Counted from the stretch's first letter, positions 1 through 7,371 are shown. The stretch is 44,417 nucleotides of DNA from Xenococcus sp. MO_188.B8 (GCA_030065615.1 JASJDR010000063.1:1-44417), one strand, 5' to 3'. Program-made: numbers and translations. Notes: a model not told the origin generated them from the sequence alone.

Positions 1-2
1 CT

Positions 3-125
3 CAGTTTTCTTCAGCTATCTCTGGTTGTCTGGATGAAGCTCATTTGAAGCATAAGAAGGAACTTGATTCATTGCTGACTTTGCGATTTCAGACTTTCGA
101 TAAAACTCAGATTATGAACGTGTGA
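3..125 (+). CDS. 3' end of an unidentified gene cut by the window edge
   Basis: Frame 3 is open from the first bases and stops with TGA at 123-125, giving about 40 residues ending QTFDKTQIMNV. The peptide looks helical and charged (LKHKKELDSLLTLRF) and I do not recognise it. It could be the C-terminus of a gene starting left of the window or a chance open frame; the other two plus frames close within 60 bases. No function can be assigned. Confidence 0.25.
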   Translation, partial: QFSSAISGCLDEAHLKHKKELDSLLTLRFQTFDKTQIMNV

Positions 126-426
126 AGTATAGTTGTTTCTGTGTTCGAAAGATTAATACTATCAGAGGAGTTAGATTGACTATTATTATTCATAGAGAAA
201 AATATAAAAACTTAATACTAGCTTTATGGTTCCCAATTGCAGTGATTCAGTTTACAGTTAAATTTTACATTTAATAGTTTATAATGAGATTGCGGCAGTT
301 TTTCTTTACCGATTTCTGGACGATTCAAGTGGAAAATTCACTAACGAAGTTAATTCTGCTGTAGTGAGAGGAGTTGTTAAACCATTAAAAGTCTGACCAA
401 GAAGATGATCGAAACACTCTTTGGTT
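126..426. other. AT-rich stretch with possible gene debris
   Basis: No convincing intact gene. A short plus-strand frame, 262-396, has no good start codon and encodes NEIAAVFLYRFLDDSSGKF followed by TNEVNSAVVRGVVKPLKV. It reads more like protein than random sequence and may be the remnant of a decayed gene. I cannot name its family. Confidence 0.3.
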
Positions 427-915
427 TTAGGATTGATAAACGAGACCTCGAAGGAGTACGCGATCGCCTTTAATCAAGGCGGGTTTGATGGTGATGTATT
501 CTTTGATGTTAGGATTGAGGCTTGGCTCAAAATCAAACTTAGACCAGGTATCTTCCTCCTCACTGGCCTGATAAAATTCGGCTTCAACACCATGAAACTT
601 TAAAATCATCCCTAATTCATCGATGCGCTGGCGGGTGAATTTTGGTAGTTGAGCCTGTTCCTGACGGGTTTCCCCCATTAGCTTTTGTAACCACTCTAAT
701 AGGTCTTGGTGGTCTTCAAGTTTTGGTTTAGGAGTGATATCTTTTGGCTTGTCGTCAACGCTAGCTACTTCTTGATCAATGGTCTCTAATCTTTCTTGGA
801 GATAATCAAGGATAGCATCAACGCTCTGTGAGTTGATTCTCCAAAGAGGAGACTTTACACGAACTGTTTCTCCAATTTCGTCAGCGAGTTTGTGACAGCT
901 TTTTCGTTCAGCCAC
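427..915 (-). CDS. Hypothetical protein, C-terminal half of a frameshifted or overlapping pair
   Basis: A 162-residue frame opened by GTG at 915. It is acidic and helical, with a coiled-coil-like stretch (DAILDYLQERLETIDQEVAS) and a Pro/Lys linker (KPKDITPKPKLEDHQDLLEW) around residues 35-75. It overlaps the end of the upstream frame (855-1274) by 61 bases in the -1 frame, and the only candidate start lies inside that gene. This fits either one roughly 282-residue gene broken by a one-base indel or programmed slippage near the A5 run of CGAAAAAGC (about 892-901), or two translationally coupled genes. The residues after the overlap continue the charged helical character of the first frame, which favours one original protein. 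No family is recognised. Confidence 0.5.
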   Translation of the reverse strand: MAERKSCHKLADEIGETVRVKSPLWRINSQSVDAILDYLQERLETIDQEVASVDDKPKDITPKPKLEDHQDLLEWLQKLMGETRQEQAQLPKFTRQRIDELGMILKFHGVEAEFYQASEEEDTWSKFDFEPSLNPNIKEYITIKPALIKGDRVLLRGLVYQS

Positions 916-1274
916 ATAGCTATTAAACTACCTACTATTGCTCCTGCCTCACCAATGAGAACAAGATTCTTTATGGCTTCAGACGTATCTTTAGAAACTA
1001 AACGAGTTGTGTCTGATATATCTAACTGTGGAATTGAATCTTGCTGCCCAACTCTTGAAAGTAGATTAAAAGTTGAATCTATTTCTCCTAACTTTCGTGA
1101 AGCAACGCGCGCTTGTGGTACAGTTAGCCCGCCAATATAGTCGCTGTCAATGTTACTGAGGCGCTTAATCTCATCTTGAACTACCTCGATTACTTGCTGA
1201 GTAGACTTTTTTGTTTTTAGTTTAGACAGTAGTTCGTCTTCTCTATTCTGGTAATATTCTGAGAGTTTCTTCAT
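855..1274 (-). CDS. Hypothetical protein with one membrane segment, N-terminal half of the pair
   Basis: A 139-residue frame starting at ATG (MKKLSEYYQNREDELLSKLK). Residues 1-45 are highly charged and probably coiled coil. Residues about 102-122 (NLVLIGEAGAIVGSLIAMWL) form one hydrophobic segment, so the protein is probably membrane-anchored. After this segment only about 17 residues follow before TAA, while the -1 frame stays open for another 160 codons. I read it as the front of a frameshifted gene or the first member of an overlapping pair. It lies at the edge of a toxin-antitoxin-rich island. Family unknown. Confidence 0.5.
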   Translation of the reverse strand: MKKLSEYYQNREDELLSKLKTKKSTQQVIEVVQDEIKRLSNIDSDYIGGLTVPQARVASRKLGEIDSTFNLLSRVGQQDSIPQLDISDTTRLVSKDTSEAIKNLVLIGEAGAIVGSLIAMWLNEKAVTNSLTKLEKQFV

Positions 1275-1480
1275 CTTTAGGTATTAATAGCGAGAGGATT
1301 TGAGTCAGCCTTTGTCTGAAACCAATTCGCTATATAATCTATTTTACGTGAGTTAAATATCATCAATTATCATCCTGTAACATTTATTATTTAAGTTGCT
1401 TCTACTGCGATCGCGATCAGAACGATCACTTAAGTTAAAATAAGAGGACAAAAGTCACAAAGAGTTCAAATCGATAGGCA
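1275..1480. other. Intergenic, no gene seen
   Basis: About 200 AT-rich bases between the divergent frames at 1274 and 1481. The only notable element is a CGATCGCGATCAG string near 1406, a partial HIP1-type motif. No coding signal was found. Confidence 0.5.
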
Positions 1481-1741
1481 ATTAAACAACTTCATTACAG
1501 CAAAGAAGAATTTGCTCGACGCGGGAAGGAAATTTACGAAACCAAGGTGTGTCTTCAAGTTGAGGAGGGAAATTACGGCAAGATTGTGGCGATTGACATT
1601 GAGACAGAAGCTTTTGAGGTTGCGGATGATACTATTACAGCTTCTGAACGACTACTTGAACGATATCCTGATGCTCAAATCTGGCGCGTTCGGATTGGAC
1701 ATAAAGCTGTTCATCGTTTTGGAATGAATCACCTGCTTTAA
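1481..1741 (+). CDS. Small conserved cyanobacterial protein with its ATG replaced by ATT
   Basis: Reading from 1481, the frame gives IKQLHYSKEEFARRGKEIYE, then a segment with GKIVAIDIETEAFEVADD and PDAQIWRVRIGHKAVHRFG, and stops at 1741 (86 codons). The pattern YSKEEFARRG...GKIVAIDIET...YPDAQIWxVRIG is that of a small cyanobacterial family of unknown function, usually 85-90 residues long and starting with Met a few residues before YSKEEF. Here that position is ATT (1481), and an in-frame TAG lies at 1475-1477. Either ATT is used, translation starts at GTG 1547 (64 residues, losing the conserved N-terminus), or the gene is dead. It sits directly upstream of and convergent with a HigBA-like toxin-antitoxin pair, in an island with other damaged genes. 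Confidence 0.6.
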   Translation: MKQLHYSKEEFARRGKEIYETKVCLQVEEGNYGKIVAIDIETEAFEVADDTITASERLLERYPDAQIWRVRIGHKAVHRFGMNHLL

Positions 1742-1756
1742 ATTTATGATGCATTA

Positions 1757-2059
1757 TCAAGTAGAAGGTTGTATTGGCACAAAGTTAATTTCCACCTTAT
1801 ACCCAACAGCCTGAGCATATTCTTCAATAGTTGAAAGCTTCGGAGACGATGAGGAATTAACATTCTCTAAACGAGAAATATTGCTCTTTTGTGTATGTAA
1901 GATTTCTGCTAACTCTTCTTGAGTTAAACCTGCTTCTTTTCTCAAAGCAATCAGTTTTTTTCTAAGATCGTAAGCTAGAGAAAGAGCTTCATATTCTTCT
2001 CTTACTTCATTATTGGCTAGAGCTTGTTCTCTAAATTCAGCAAATGTGGGACGTGTCAC
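1757..2059 (-). CDS. XRE-family antitoxin, HigA-like
   Basis: A 100-residue protein with a helix-turn-helix of the XRE/Cro type at residues about 32-88 (LRKKLIALRKEAGLTQEELA, then ILHTQKSNISRLENV). The N-terminus (FAEFREQALANNEVREEYEA) is the extension typical of HigA antitoxins of RelE/Gp49-type toxins. Its ATG overlaps the last four bases of the upstream toxin frame, the toxin-first order typical of higBA. The product would neutralise the toxin and repress the operon by binding the palindrome at 2386-2407. The family assignment is strong; the pairing is inferred from overlap and order. Confidence 0.88.
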   Translation of the reverse strand: MTRPTFAEFREQALANNEVREEYEALSLAYDLRKKLIALRKEAGLTQEELAEILHTQKSNISRLENVNSSSSPKLSTIEEYAQAVGYKVEINFVPIQPST

Positions 2060-2331
2060 TTTTTTACCTCCTTCATCCGTTTTTTTGCAAGGTCTAATTC
2101 TTTCTTTGGTGTTTTTTGGGATTTTTTAATAAAAGAGTGAAGAATGATAATTTCTCTTCCTTTGACCATACAGTACAAAGAGCGACCAATACCTTCTTTG
2201 CCTTTGACTCTTATTTCAAAAAGTCCTCCACCCATCGGTGCAGTGTATGGCTTACCAATAGTAGGACCAAACTCTTCAATCATCTCGGCAATGTGTAAAA
2301 AATTAGCGAGTATACTTGGTGGAAATCTCAA
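2056..2331 (-). CDS. RelE/HigB-type (phage Gp49-like) toxin with an unclear start
   Basis: The 91-residue frame from TTG 2331 contains GPTIGKPYTAPMGGGLFEIR and GREIIILHSFIKKSQKTPKK, which match the phage-derived Gp49-like/HigB mRNA-interferase family (PF05973). The frame stays open upstream to 2379 and encodes IKWQITFYNNKVEQETL, which corresponds to the first strand of the family (normally M-x-W-x-V-x-F-Y). The codon expected to be ATG is ATC (2377-2379), with an AGGAG (2381-2385) one base before it. Either translation uses a rare start, or it begins at TTG and makes an N-terminally shortened toxin. It is followed by its antitoxin with a 4-base overlap. Confidence 0.8.
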   Translation of the reverse strand: MRFPPSILANFLHIAEMIEEFGPTIGKPYTAPMGGGLFEIRVKGKEGIGRSLYCMVKGREIIILHSFIKKSQKTPKKELDLAKKRMKEVKK

Positions 2332-2385
2332 AGTTTCTTGTTCTACTTTGTTGTTATAGAAGGTAATTTGCCACTTGATACTCCT

Positions 2386-2407
2386 AAGTTATCAAATATG
2401 ATAACTT
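2386..2407. promoter_or_regulatory. 9-bp inverted repeat, candidate HigA operator
   Basis: AAGTTATCA-AATA-TGATAACTT is a perfect inverted repeat just upstream of the toxin's AGGAG. XRE antitoxins commonly bind such palindromes to autoregulate. The placement fits this role; binding is inferred. Confidence 0.6.
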
Positions 2408-2613
2408 TTTGTCAATACCTGAATTAGCGATCGCCTTTCTGTAACTCTACGAGATTGCTCATTTTTAAGATCGCGATCACAAATTGATCTGATCGCATTA
2501 ATCACTTAACCGTTGTAATGGGCTATCTTGATCGTGCTTTCTGGCAAATATTGATATTTATTGTCATCAGTGATAAGGTGATGATAGGTTTCTTCGCAGA
2601 TATAAAGATCACC

Positions 2614-2841
2614 ATGAGCAGTAGCTTAAACGTCCAGCTAACCGATGAATTACGTCGCTACATAGATATGCGAGCGAGCGATAACGATGTGTACGCAACT
2701 CCTAGCGAATATATCCGCGATCTGGTTCGTCGAGATATGGAAGATTGGAAAATAGTTTCCGACATCTCACAGGGACTAAGAGAAATCAAAAACCAAGAAT
2801 TTGTCTCTGAATCCATCCTTGATATTTTGCAGGAAGATTAG
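2614..2841 (+). CDS. ParD-like ribbon-helix-helix antitoxin
   Basis: 75 residues from ATG 2614 (MSSSLNVQLTDELRRYIDMR). The frame is open 32 codons further upstream, but this ATG gives the standard ParD N-terminus. The short beta strand LNVQLTDEL followed by helices and the motif YATPSEYIRDLVRRDME is the ParD/CopG-type antitoxin signature. The C-terminal tail (residues about 50-75) would wrap the toxin. Six bases separate it from the ParE-like gene, so the two form an operon. It probably represses its own promoter as a dimer. Confidence 0.85.
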   Translation: MSSSLNVQLTDELRRYIDMRASDNDVYATPSEYIRDLVRRDMEDWKIVSDISQGLREIKNQEFVSESILDILQED

Positions 2842-2847
2842 ACACTT

Positions 2848-3207
2848 GTGAAAAACTATCTCCTTACGCCTACAGCGCGGCGTCATTTAAGAGAAGCCAA
2901 AGCATGGTCACGTACCAAATGGGGTGATGAACTAACAACAAAATATTTTCATGACCTGGAAAAAGCAGCACAGTTTATCGCTGAAAACTACCAGAAATTC
3001 ACTACAAGAGAGGAACTAACAGGGGATAGCGGATTATGCCTGTATCCCGTCAGAGAACACTACATTGTTTACGAACCTTTGGGAGAAAAGCGCATTGCCA
3101 TAGCTGCTGTTATCCGCATGGGAAGAGATATCCCTACATTGTTAAATAAGAATGCTTACCTGATTAAACGCGAGTTAAACGAAATTAGGAAAAAGAGAAA
3201 ATCTTAA
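2848..3207 (+). CDS. ParE-like toxin
   Basis: 119 residues from GTG 2848. The N-terminus YLLTPTARRHLREAKAWSRT and the following WGDELTTKYFHDLEKAAQFI match the RelE/ParE toxin fold. Residues about 65-95 (LCLYPVREHYIVYEPLGEKR, then IAIAAVIRMGRDIP) form the usual C-terminal strands with the conserved Arg of the R-x-x-D-I motif. It is somewhat longer than most ParE toxins (about 95-100 residues), with an extra basic tail. It follows the ParD-like gene by six bases. Family knowledge suggests inhibition of DNA gyrase; this is not shown by the sequence. Confidence 0.82.
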   Translation: MKNYLLTPTARRHLREAKAWSRTKWGDELTTKYFHDLEKAAQFIAENYQKFTTREELTGDSGLCLYPVREHYIVYEPLGEKRIAIAAVIRMGRDIPTLLNKNAYLIKRELNEIRKKRKS

Positions 3208-3533
3208 ACAAGATGATGAGAGATTGCAGCAGAAAAGAAACTAAGCGCGATTTAACTTATCCTTAATTTATTCCTCAAAACAAAGTTGATGCTCTACTAG
3301 AGCTTAGCTCGAACAAATTAACCCCATGACCATCCAGCAAAAAGTTTGAAGATGACGCAGATCTGCCCAAGCTTTTGATTGACCCAGAAGTTTGAACAAT
3401 GGATGATAGAGAGGAGAGGTGATTTTCATCGCTTACCTGTTTGTGTTGTGACTAACAAGATAAAGCCTAAACCACTCTTAAATTATTAATTGTTCATTGA
3501 TTGTCGAATTACTGATAACTAATAACTAGAAAA
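3208..3533. other. Gene-free stretch with a possible decayed toxin-antitoxin remnant
   Basis: No intact gene. Around 3340-3400 a frame reads KFEDDADLPKLLIDPEV and stops. Shortly after, a second frame gives MIERRGDFHRLPVCVVTNKI, ending near 3489. The first resembles the tail of a small antitoxin-like protein; the second is unidentified. Together with the two live pairs upstream, this suggests gene decay, but the call is weak. Confidence 0.25.
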
Positions 3534-3977
3534 ATGCGTGTTGTTATCCAAAGAGTTAAATCTTCTGCTGTCACTATTGATGGAAAAGTTATCAGTAAAA
3601 TTGGGCGAGGATTAAATCTTTTAGTAGGAATCTCCCCAACAGATACTGATGCTGAACTGGACTGGATGAGCCGTAAATGTCTAGATTTGCGGCTATTTCC
3701 TGGTAATAACAATGGTAATCGCTGGGAAAAGTCCGTTAGTGAAATTCAAGGTGAAATACTAGTAGTTAGTCAGTTCACTTTATATGGAGATTGTCGTAAA
3801 GGTCGTCGTCCTTCTTTTAGTAATTCGGCATCTCCCGAGATTGCTGAGAAAATATATAATCGCTTTGTGGAAAAATTACAACAGAGTGGATTGTCTATTG
3901 CCAGTGGTCAGTTTGGTGCCCTGATGGAAGTCGCGATCGAAAATGATGGTCCAGTTACTCTGATCTTAGAACGTTAA
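3534..3977 (+). CDS. dtd: D-aminoacyl-tRNA deacylase
   Basis: 147 residues, the normal Dtd length. The protein cleaves D-amino acids (classically D-tyrosine) and glycine mischarged on tRNA, keeping D-residues out of translation in the cytoplasm. Both family signatures are present: SQFTL at residues 79-83 and the Gly-cisPro motif NDGPVT at 138-143. The start [18 protein letters not shown] is the canonical N-terminus. No strong ribosome-binding site is visible upstream (ACTAGAAAAATG). It stands alone between the toxin-antitoxin island and a transposon. Confidence 0.96.
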   Translation: MRVVIQRVKSSAVTIDGKVISKIGRGLNLLVGISPTDTDAELDWMSRKCLDLRLFPGNNNGNRWEKSVSEIQGEILVVSQFTLYGDCRKGRRPSFSNSASPEIAEKIYNRFVEKLQQSGLSIASGQFGALMEVAIENDGPVTLILER

Positions 3978-4291
3978 CACTCTCACTGCTGGACAGATGT
4001 AACGTGATCGATAGTTCCACTTTCTTGAAACCAGTCTTCATGAATGCGTTAAGGTTAGAGTAAGAATATGCTTTTTAACTAAGGGGTCTGGGGTGGATAA
4101 GTCCCGCGCTTTATCGACAAGATAAGCGTCGGGCGGGAAGGGGGCTTATATAGATCCTGACTGATGCATTCCAATTAAACAACCTAGTTTTCAAGCCCCC
4201 TCCCGGCAGGCATCCCAGCACTAATTATACAGGTTCGATGCCTGTATAATTAGTATTTACCAATCTTTGACATATGCGGTAGAATCATCAA
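3978..4291. other. Gene-free, highly structured stretch before tnpB
   Basis: Three inverted structures are visible. A stem built from CCCGCGCTTTATC and GATAAGCGTCGGG lies around 4103-4132. A longer-range pairing joins GGGAAGGGGGCTT (4135-4147) and AAGCCCCCTCCC (4193-4204). A perfect 14-bp hairpin spans 4220-4254. The last probably belongs to the left end of the transposon; the first two may be a separate dispersed element or part of the insertion. Confidence 0.5.
4220..4254 (+). repeat. Perfect 14-bp hairpin near the left end of the tnpB element
   Basis: ACTAATTATACAGG and CCTGTATAATTAGT pair perfectly around the 7-base loop TTCGATG. IS200/IS605 elements carry subterminal hairpins near both ends, and this one ends 37 bases before the tnpB ATG, so a left-end role is likely. 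The apex (ACAGG-TTCGATG-CCTGT) resembles a tRNA T-arm. Confidence 0.55.
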
Positions 4292-5599
4292 ATGATATTA
4301 AACTACACCTATCGTATTTATCCAGATGCGGCACAAACAAAAGCCCTCAATGAGTGGCTAGAAACTTGTCGTGTTAGCTACAATTACGCTCTTCGGGAGC
4401 TAAAAGATTGGATAGCATCTCGTAAATGCCCCATCGATAGATGTAGTTTAGAATCAGAATATATTATGGCTGCTGATTATCCATTTCCTGGGTATCACCA
4501 ACAGCAAAACAACTTACCAAAAGCCAAAAAGAAATTTCCTCGACTAAAAGTTGTGCCTTCTCAAGTATTGCAAACCAATATTAGAAGATTGCATGATGCT
4601 TGGGATTTCTTTCAAAAAAGAGGATACGGATTTCCTCGGTTCAAAAAATATGGACAGATGAAATCTTTGTTGTTTCCTCAGTTCAAGACTAATCCTATGA
4701 CTGGATGGCAAATTCAATTGCCCAAGCTAGGAAAGGTACAGATTAACTTACATCGTCCAATTCCAGTCGGATTTGTTGTCAAGCAGGTTAGGGTAGTGAG
4801 AAAAGCTGTTGGTTGGTTTGCCGTAATTGCGATTCAATCAGATATTGAGCTTCCCCGTCCAGTACCTCATGGTTATGCTATCGGAGTAGATGTTGGTTTA
4901 TTGTCCTATATAGCGACGTCAGATGGATATACCGAACCGAGACCTAAATTTTTCAAGACAGCCTATCGTCGGCTGAAAGTGCTACAAAAGCGTCTGTCAA
5001 GAAAAATGAAAAGAGGGAACAATTACGAGAAAGCAAGAATCAAAGTAGCTAAGCAACATAATCATATAGCATTCAAGCGAACAGACTATCAATTCAAACT
5101 AGCTCACAAACTTTGTGATATGGCGGATACAATCTATGTTGAGGATTGTGATTTTCGCATTATGGTAAAAGGGATGTTAGGCAAGGAGACGATAGATGCT
5201 AGCTTTGGGCAGCAAAGAGACATTTTAGAATATGTAGCTAAGAAAAGAGATGTCTTTGTCGGTCGTGTAGATCATCGAGGAACATCTCAAACCTGTCCTA
5301 ATTGTCGTGCGGTCGTGAGAAAAGATTTGACTGTTCGATTACATGAGTGCCATGAATGCGGTTATGTTGTAGATAGAGATATTGCCTCGGGACAAGAAAT
5401 TTGTAACCGAGGAGAAGAAACGTATCGGGGGACTCCCGAAAAGCAAGAAATTGGCTCTCAAGTCGTACTGTCGGGGAACTTGGTTCTAGATAAGTGGCGT
5501 TTGAGCGGTGCGACCCCGCGGAGGTGTCCTCCGCAAGGGAACGCGCACCAAGAGAGGGGAGCAATGCCTACTCGTGAGAGTGGGAAGCCCGCAGCGTAA
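4292..5599 (+). CDS. tnpB: RNA-guided nuclease TnpB of an IS200/IS605 element
   Basis: 435 residues. The N-terminal domain (NYTYRIYPDAAQTKALNEWL) and RuvC core are typical of TnpB, the RNA-guided DNase ancestral to Cas12. Visible catalytic positions are Asp200 (IGVDVG), Glu284 (YVEDCDF) and Asp361/363 (DRDIASG). A four-cysteine zinc finger lies at 335/338 (CPNC) and 353/356 (CHEC). The last motif departs from the common DRDxNAA, having IASG. The C-terminal 55 residues are Gly/Pro/Arg-rich, as expected where the gene overlaps the guide-RNA scaffold. All catalytic acids are present, so the protein could be active. Gene length is normal; no tnpA neighbours it. Confidence 0.93.
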   Translation: MILNYTYRIYPDAAQTKALNEWLETCRVSYNYALRELKDWIASRKCPIDRCSLESEYIMAADYPFPGYHQQQNNLPKAKKKFPRLKVVPSQVLQTNIRRLHDAWDFFQKRGYGFPRFKKYGQMKSLLFPQFKTNPMTGWQIQLPKLGKVQINLHRPIPVGFVVKQVRVVRKAVGWFAVIAIQSDIELPRPVPHGYAIGVDVGLLSYIATSDGYTEPRPKFFKTAYRRLKVLQKRLSRKMKRGNNYEKARIKVAKQHNHIAFKRTDYQFKLAHKLCDMADTIYVEDCDFRIMVKGMLGKETIDASFGQQRDILEYVAKKRDVFVGRVDHRGTSQTCPNCRAVVRKDLTVRLHECHECGYVVDRDIASGQEICNRGEETYRGTPEKQEIGSQVVLSGNLVLDKWRLSGATPRRCPPQGNAHQERGAMPTRESGKPAA

Positions 5600-5640
5600 T
5601 CTTTGATTCGCTGTCGGGAGCATGTCACGCAGAACTTACT
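5500..5640 (+). ncRNA. Putative omega-RNA scaffold and right end of the tnpB element
   Basis: TnpB elements encode their guide RNA at the 3' end, overlapping tnpB. Here this interval is strongly structured. GCGGAGG (5518-5524) pairs with CCTCCGC (5528-5534). CCCGCAGCG (5588-5596) pairs with CGCTG-T-CGGG (5609-5618), spanning the tnpB stop codon. The position matches the family; the exact RNA ends and guide start are unknown. Confidence 0.4.
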
Positions 5641-5672
5641 ACTACTAAAGCAAAGATCAGGAAGTAGATACC

Positions 5673-6413
5673 TTGGCAAAGCGTAAATCAGACCGAGAAC
5701 AACCAAACTTAGGCTCTCCCCAAACTCGACTACCAGATGTTAGCAGAGGGTGGCAAACGGCAATTGAAAATACGACTAAGAGATTTGAGCGCGAATACCG
5801 TCAAGAAAAATTCGAGCTACCTGCAGAAGTAGAAACGATTTCAATATTTGACGAATGGCAGGCGGGTACTCTCCAAAACCGCATTGCTTCTAAATTTTGG
5901 GAATTGAAACTTCCCCAGAAAAAGCAAACTTGGTTAGATATTGGTTGTGGTTTGAGTTTTTTAATTTATCCTTGGTACGAGTGGAATGCTTTTTTCTCTG
6001 GACAAGAAGTTAGTACGGTGGCGCGGGACATCTTAATGAGTCGGGGACCACAACTCAATTCCAAACTATTTCGTGGTGTTAAATTGGGCGCTGGCCATCT
6101 ATTGGCTTACGAAAACGGTCAATTTGATGGCGCGATCGCTACAGGCTGGAGTTGCTACTATCCTCTCGATTACTGGGAGCGGGTTATCGATGAAGTCAAG
6201 CGCGTGCTCAAACCTAATGGCAGCTTTATTTTTGATGTTATCGATCCCGAAAGCCCTCTTGCTGAAGATTGGGCAATCCTAGAAACTTATCTAGGCACCG
6301 AAGTGTTATTAACACCTTTGAGTGAGTGGCGCAGTCTGGTGCGCCAAGCTGGGGGGAAAATTGTTAAAAGTTCTCCTGGCGAATTGTTTCAGATTTTGCA
6401 AGTCAGTTTTTAA
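5673..6413 (+). CDS. Class I SAM-dependent methyltransferase
   Basis: 246 residues from TTG 5673, preceded by AGGAAG eight bases upstream. The SAM-binding motif I is TWLDIGCG at residues 86-93, followed by an acidic-loop region and a post-motif segment VIDEVKRVLKPNGSFIFDVI, the typical strand and helix of the Rossmann-like fold. The N-terminal 60 residues are a charged helical extension (FEREYRQEKFELPAEVETIS). Homologues are widespread in cyanobacteria but the substrate is unknown. The gene begins shortly after the transposon end, so its native promoter may have been displaced. Confidence 0.85.
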   Translation: MAKRKSDREQPNLGSPQTRLPDVSRGWQTAIENTTKRFEREYRQEKFELPAEVETISIFDEWQAGTLQNRIASKFWELKLPQKKQTWLDIGCGLSFLIYPWYEWNAFFSGQEVSTVARDILMSRGPQLNSKLFRGVKLGAGHLLAYENGQFDGAIATGWSCYYPLDYWERVIDEVKRVLKPNGSFIFDVIDPESPLAEDWAILETYLGTEVLLTPLSEWRSLVRQAGGKIVKSSPGELFQILQVSF

Positions 6414-6738
6414 CTGTTGGCTGATAATTTGCAAGCAAATAAATCATCATAATGCATAGACTTCACATTGGAACTTTAGCGAAAAACTGAGTAAACGATT
6501 CTTCATCCAATTAGTTATGTTTGATGCGAACTCAATATTTGTGGCTAAATTTTTTTTTATAAAATATTTTTTTATTATCGTAGAGAGTAAAACTCTGAGG
6601 TAAAGACTTTAATATCATATTAAACCCACCTTGTCGGAAAATTCTCAATTATTTTCTTTACTCTGTCAAAGTGGGTTCTTCTTTTCAGTTAGTTGCACAG
6701 AAGTAACCTTTGCTTTATTTTTGGGTTGAAAGATTTGT
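6414..6738. other. AT-rich intergenic with a terminator-like stem
   Basis: No gene. AACCCAC (6623-6629) can pair with GTGGGTT (6671-6677), followed by TCTTCTTTTC, a weak rho-independent terminator shape for the methyltransferase gene; the loop of about 40 bases is long. Confidence 0.35.
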
Positions 6739-7311
6739 CTATTCAACTACTAGCTGAGAATTAAGCGCGATCGCATTAGCAATATTATAATAATTTGGGG
6801 AAGTCTTTTTGACAAAATTGTGAATCTGTTCGAATTGTTCAGGTGTACCATCACCTTTAATATGCACAGTGTAAGAAATCTGATCGTAGCCAGGGATAAC
6901 ATTTTGGTCGATTGCCAAAAAACCTCGTAGATCAATATCTCCTTTGGTTTCTATTGAGAGCTTTTCTAACTTAATTCCGTTGAGCGCGCAAGCTGCTACA
7001 TAACCCACCATCATACAAGCATTGAGCGCACCCATTAGGTATTCTTGAGGATTGGGATTGGTATTAGTGCCACATAATTCAAGTGGTTCATCAACACGAA
7101 ACTTAAATTCCCGTTTAACTTCTTCTCCTCCAATCATATAAGACTCAACTTTAGTTTCACTTAAAGTTTGCCCTTGCCAGGTACTTTTAACGCGAAAATT
7201 AGTCATCGCTTTAGCAGGATCTTGTTTAATTGCTTCAACGGTTTGTCCAAGGTAGTCGAGATCGATCCCATTCAAAGTTCCAGCTGCTTTTAGGTTTGTT
7301 GTAGTAGTCAT
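6739..7311 (-). CDS. OsmC-family peroxide-detoxifying protein
   Basis: 190 residues. The motif NPNPQEYLMGALNACMM (residues 85-101) with Cys99 is the OsmC/Ohr-family active-site region. A second conserved-type Cys80 lies in LELCGTNTNPNP and a third at 108. Family members reduce organic hydroperoxides or related electrophiles through cysteine chemistry in the cytoplasm. The N-terminal 40 residues (GIDLDYLGQTVEAIKQDPAK) are an extension seen in the longer OsmC subfamily. It is divergent from a TetR regulator and has a copy of the shared operator 41 bases upstream of its ATG, so repression by that regulator is likely. Confidence 0.88.
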   Translation of the reverse strand: MTTTTNLKAAGTLNGIDLDYLGQTVEAIKQDPAKAMTNFRVKSTWQGQTLSETKVESYMIGGEEVKREFKFRVDEPLELCGTNTNPNPQEYLMGALNACMMVGYVAACALNGIKLEKLSIETKGDIDLRGFLAIDQNVIPGYDQISYTVHIKGDGTPEQFEQIHNFVKKTSPNYYNIANAIALNSQLVVE

Positions 7312-7351
7312 GGTTTTTTCCTCAAAAGAATTATTGTTTACTTTTTTATTT

Positions 7352-7371
7352 TATACCAACTAGTCTGTATA
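7352..7371. promoter_or_regulatory. TetR operator copy on the osmC side
   Basis: TATACCAACTAGTCTGTATA is a near-perfect palindrome centred on ACTAGT. It recurs in inverted orientation at 7491-7512, so each divergent promoter has one copy. Confidence 0.65.

Larger units (their letters stand above)
4220..5640 (+). mobile_element. IS200/IS605-group element carrying tnpB only
   Basis: The element consists of tnpB flanked by hairpins at 4220-4254 and 5588-5618, with no tnpA (Y1 transposase) in the window. This is the IS1341-like layout, which depends on a TnpA supplied in trans or is immobile. The exact ends cannot be fixed because these elements lack terminal inverted repeats and target duplications; the boundaries given are approximate. 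Confidence 0.6.

Noticed and set aside
2518..2613. 32-codon upstream extension of the ParD-like gene
   Set aside because: Its residues do not fit the ribbon-helix-helix N-terminus, and ATG 2614 gives the standard family start.
4230..4260. tRNA gene suggested by GGTTCGATGCC
   Set aside because: Only a T-arm-like hairpin is present; no D-arm, anticodon arm or acceptor stem can be placed upstream.
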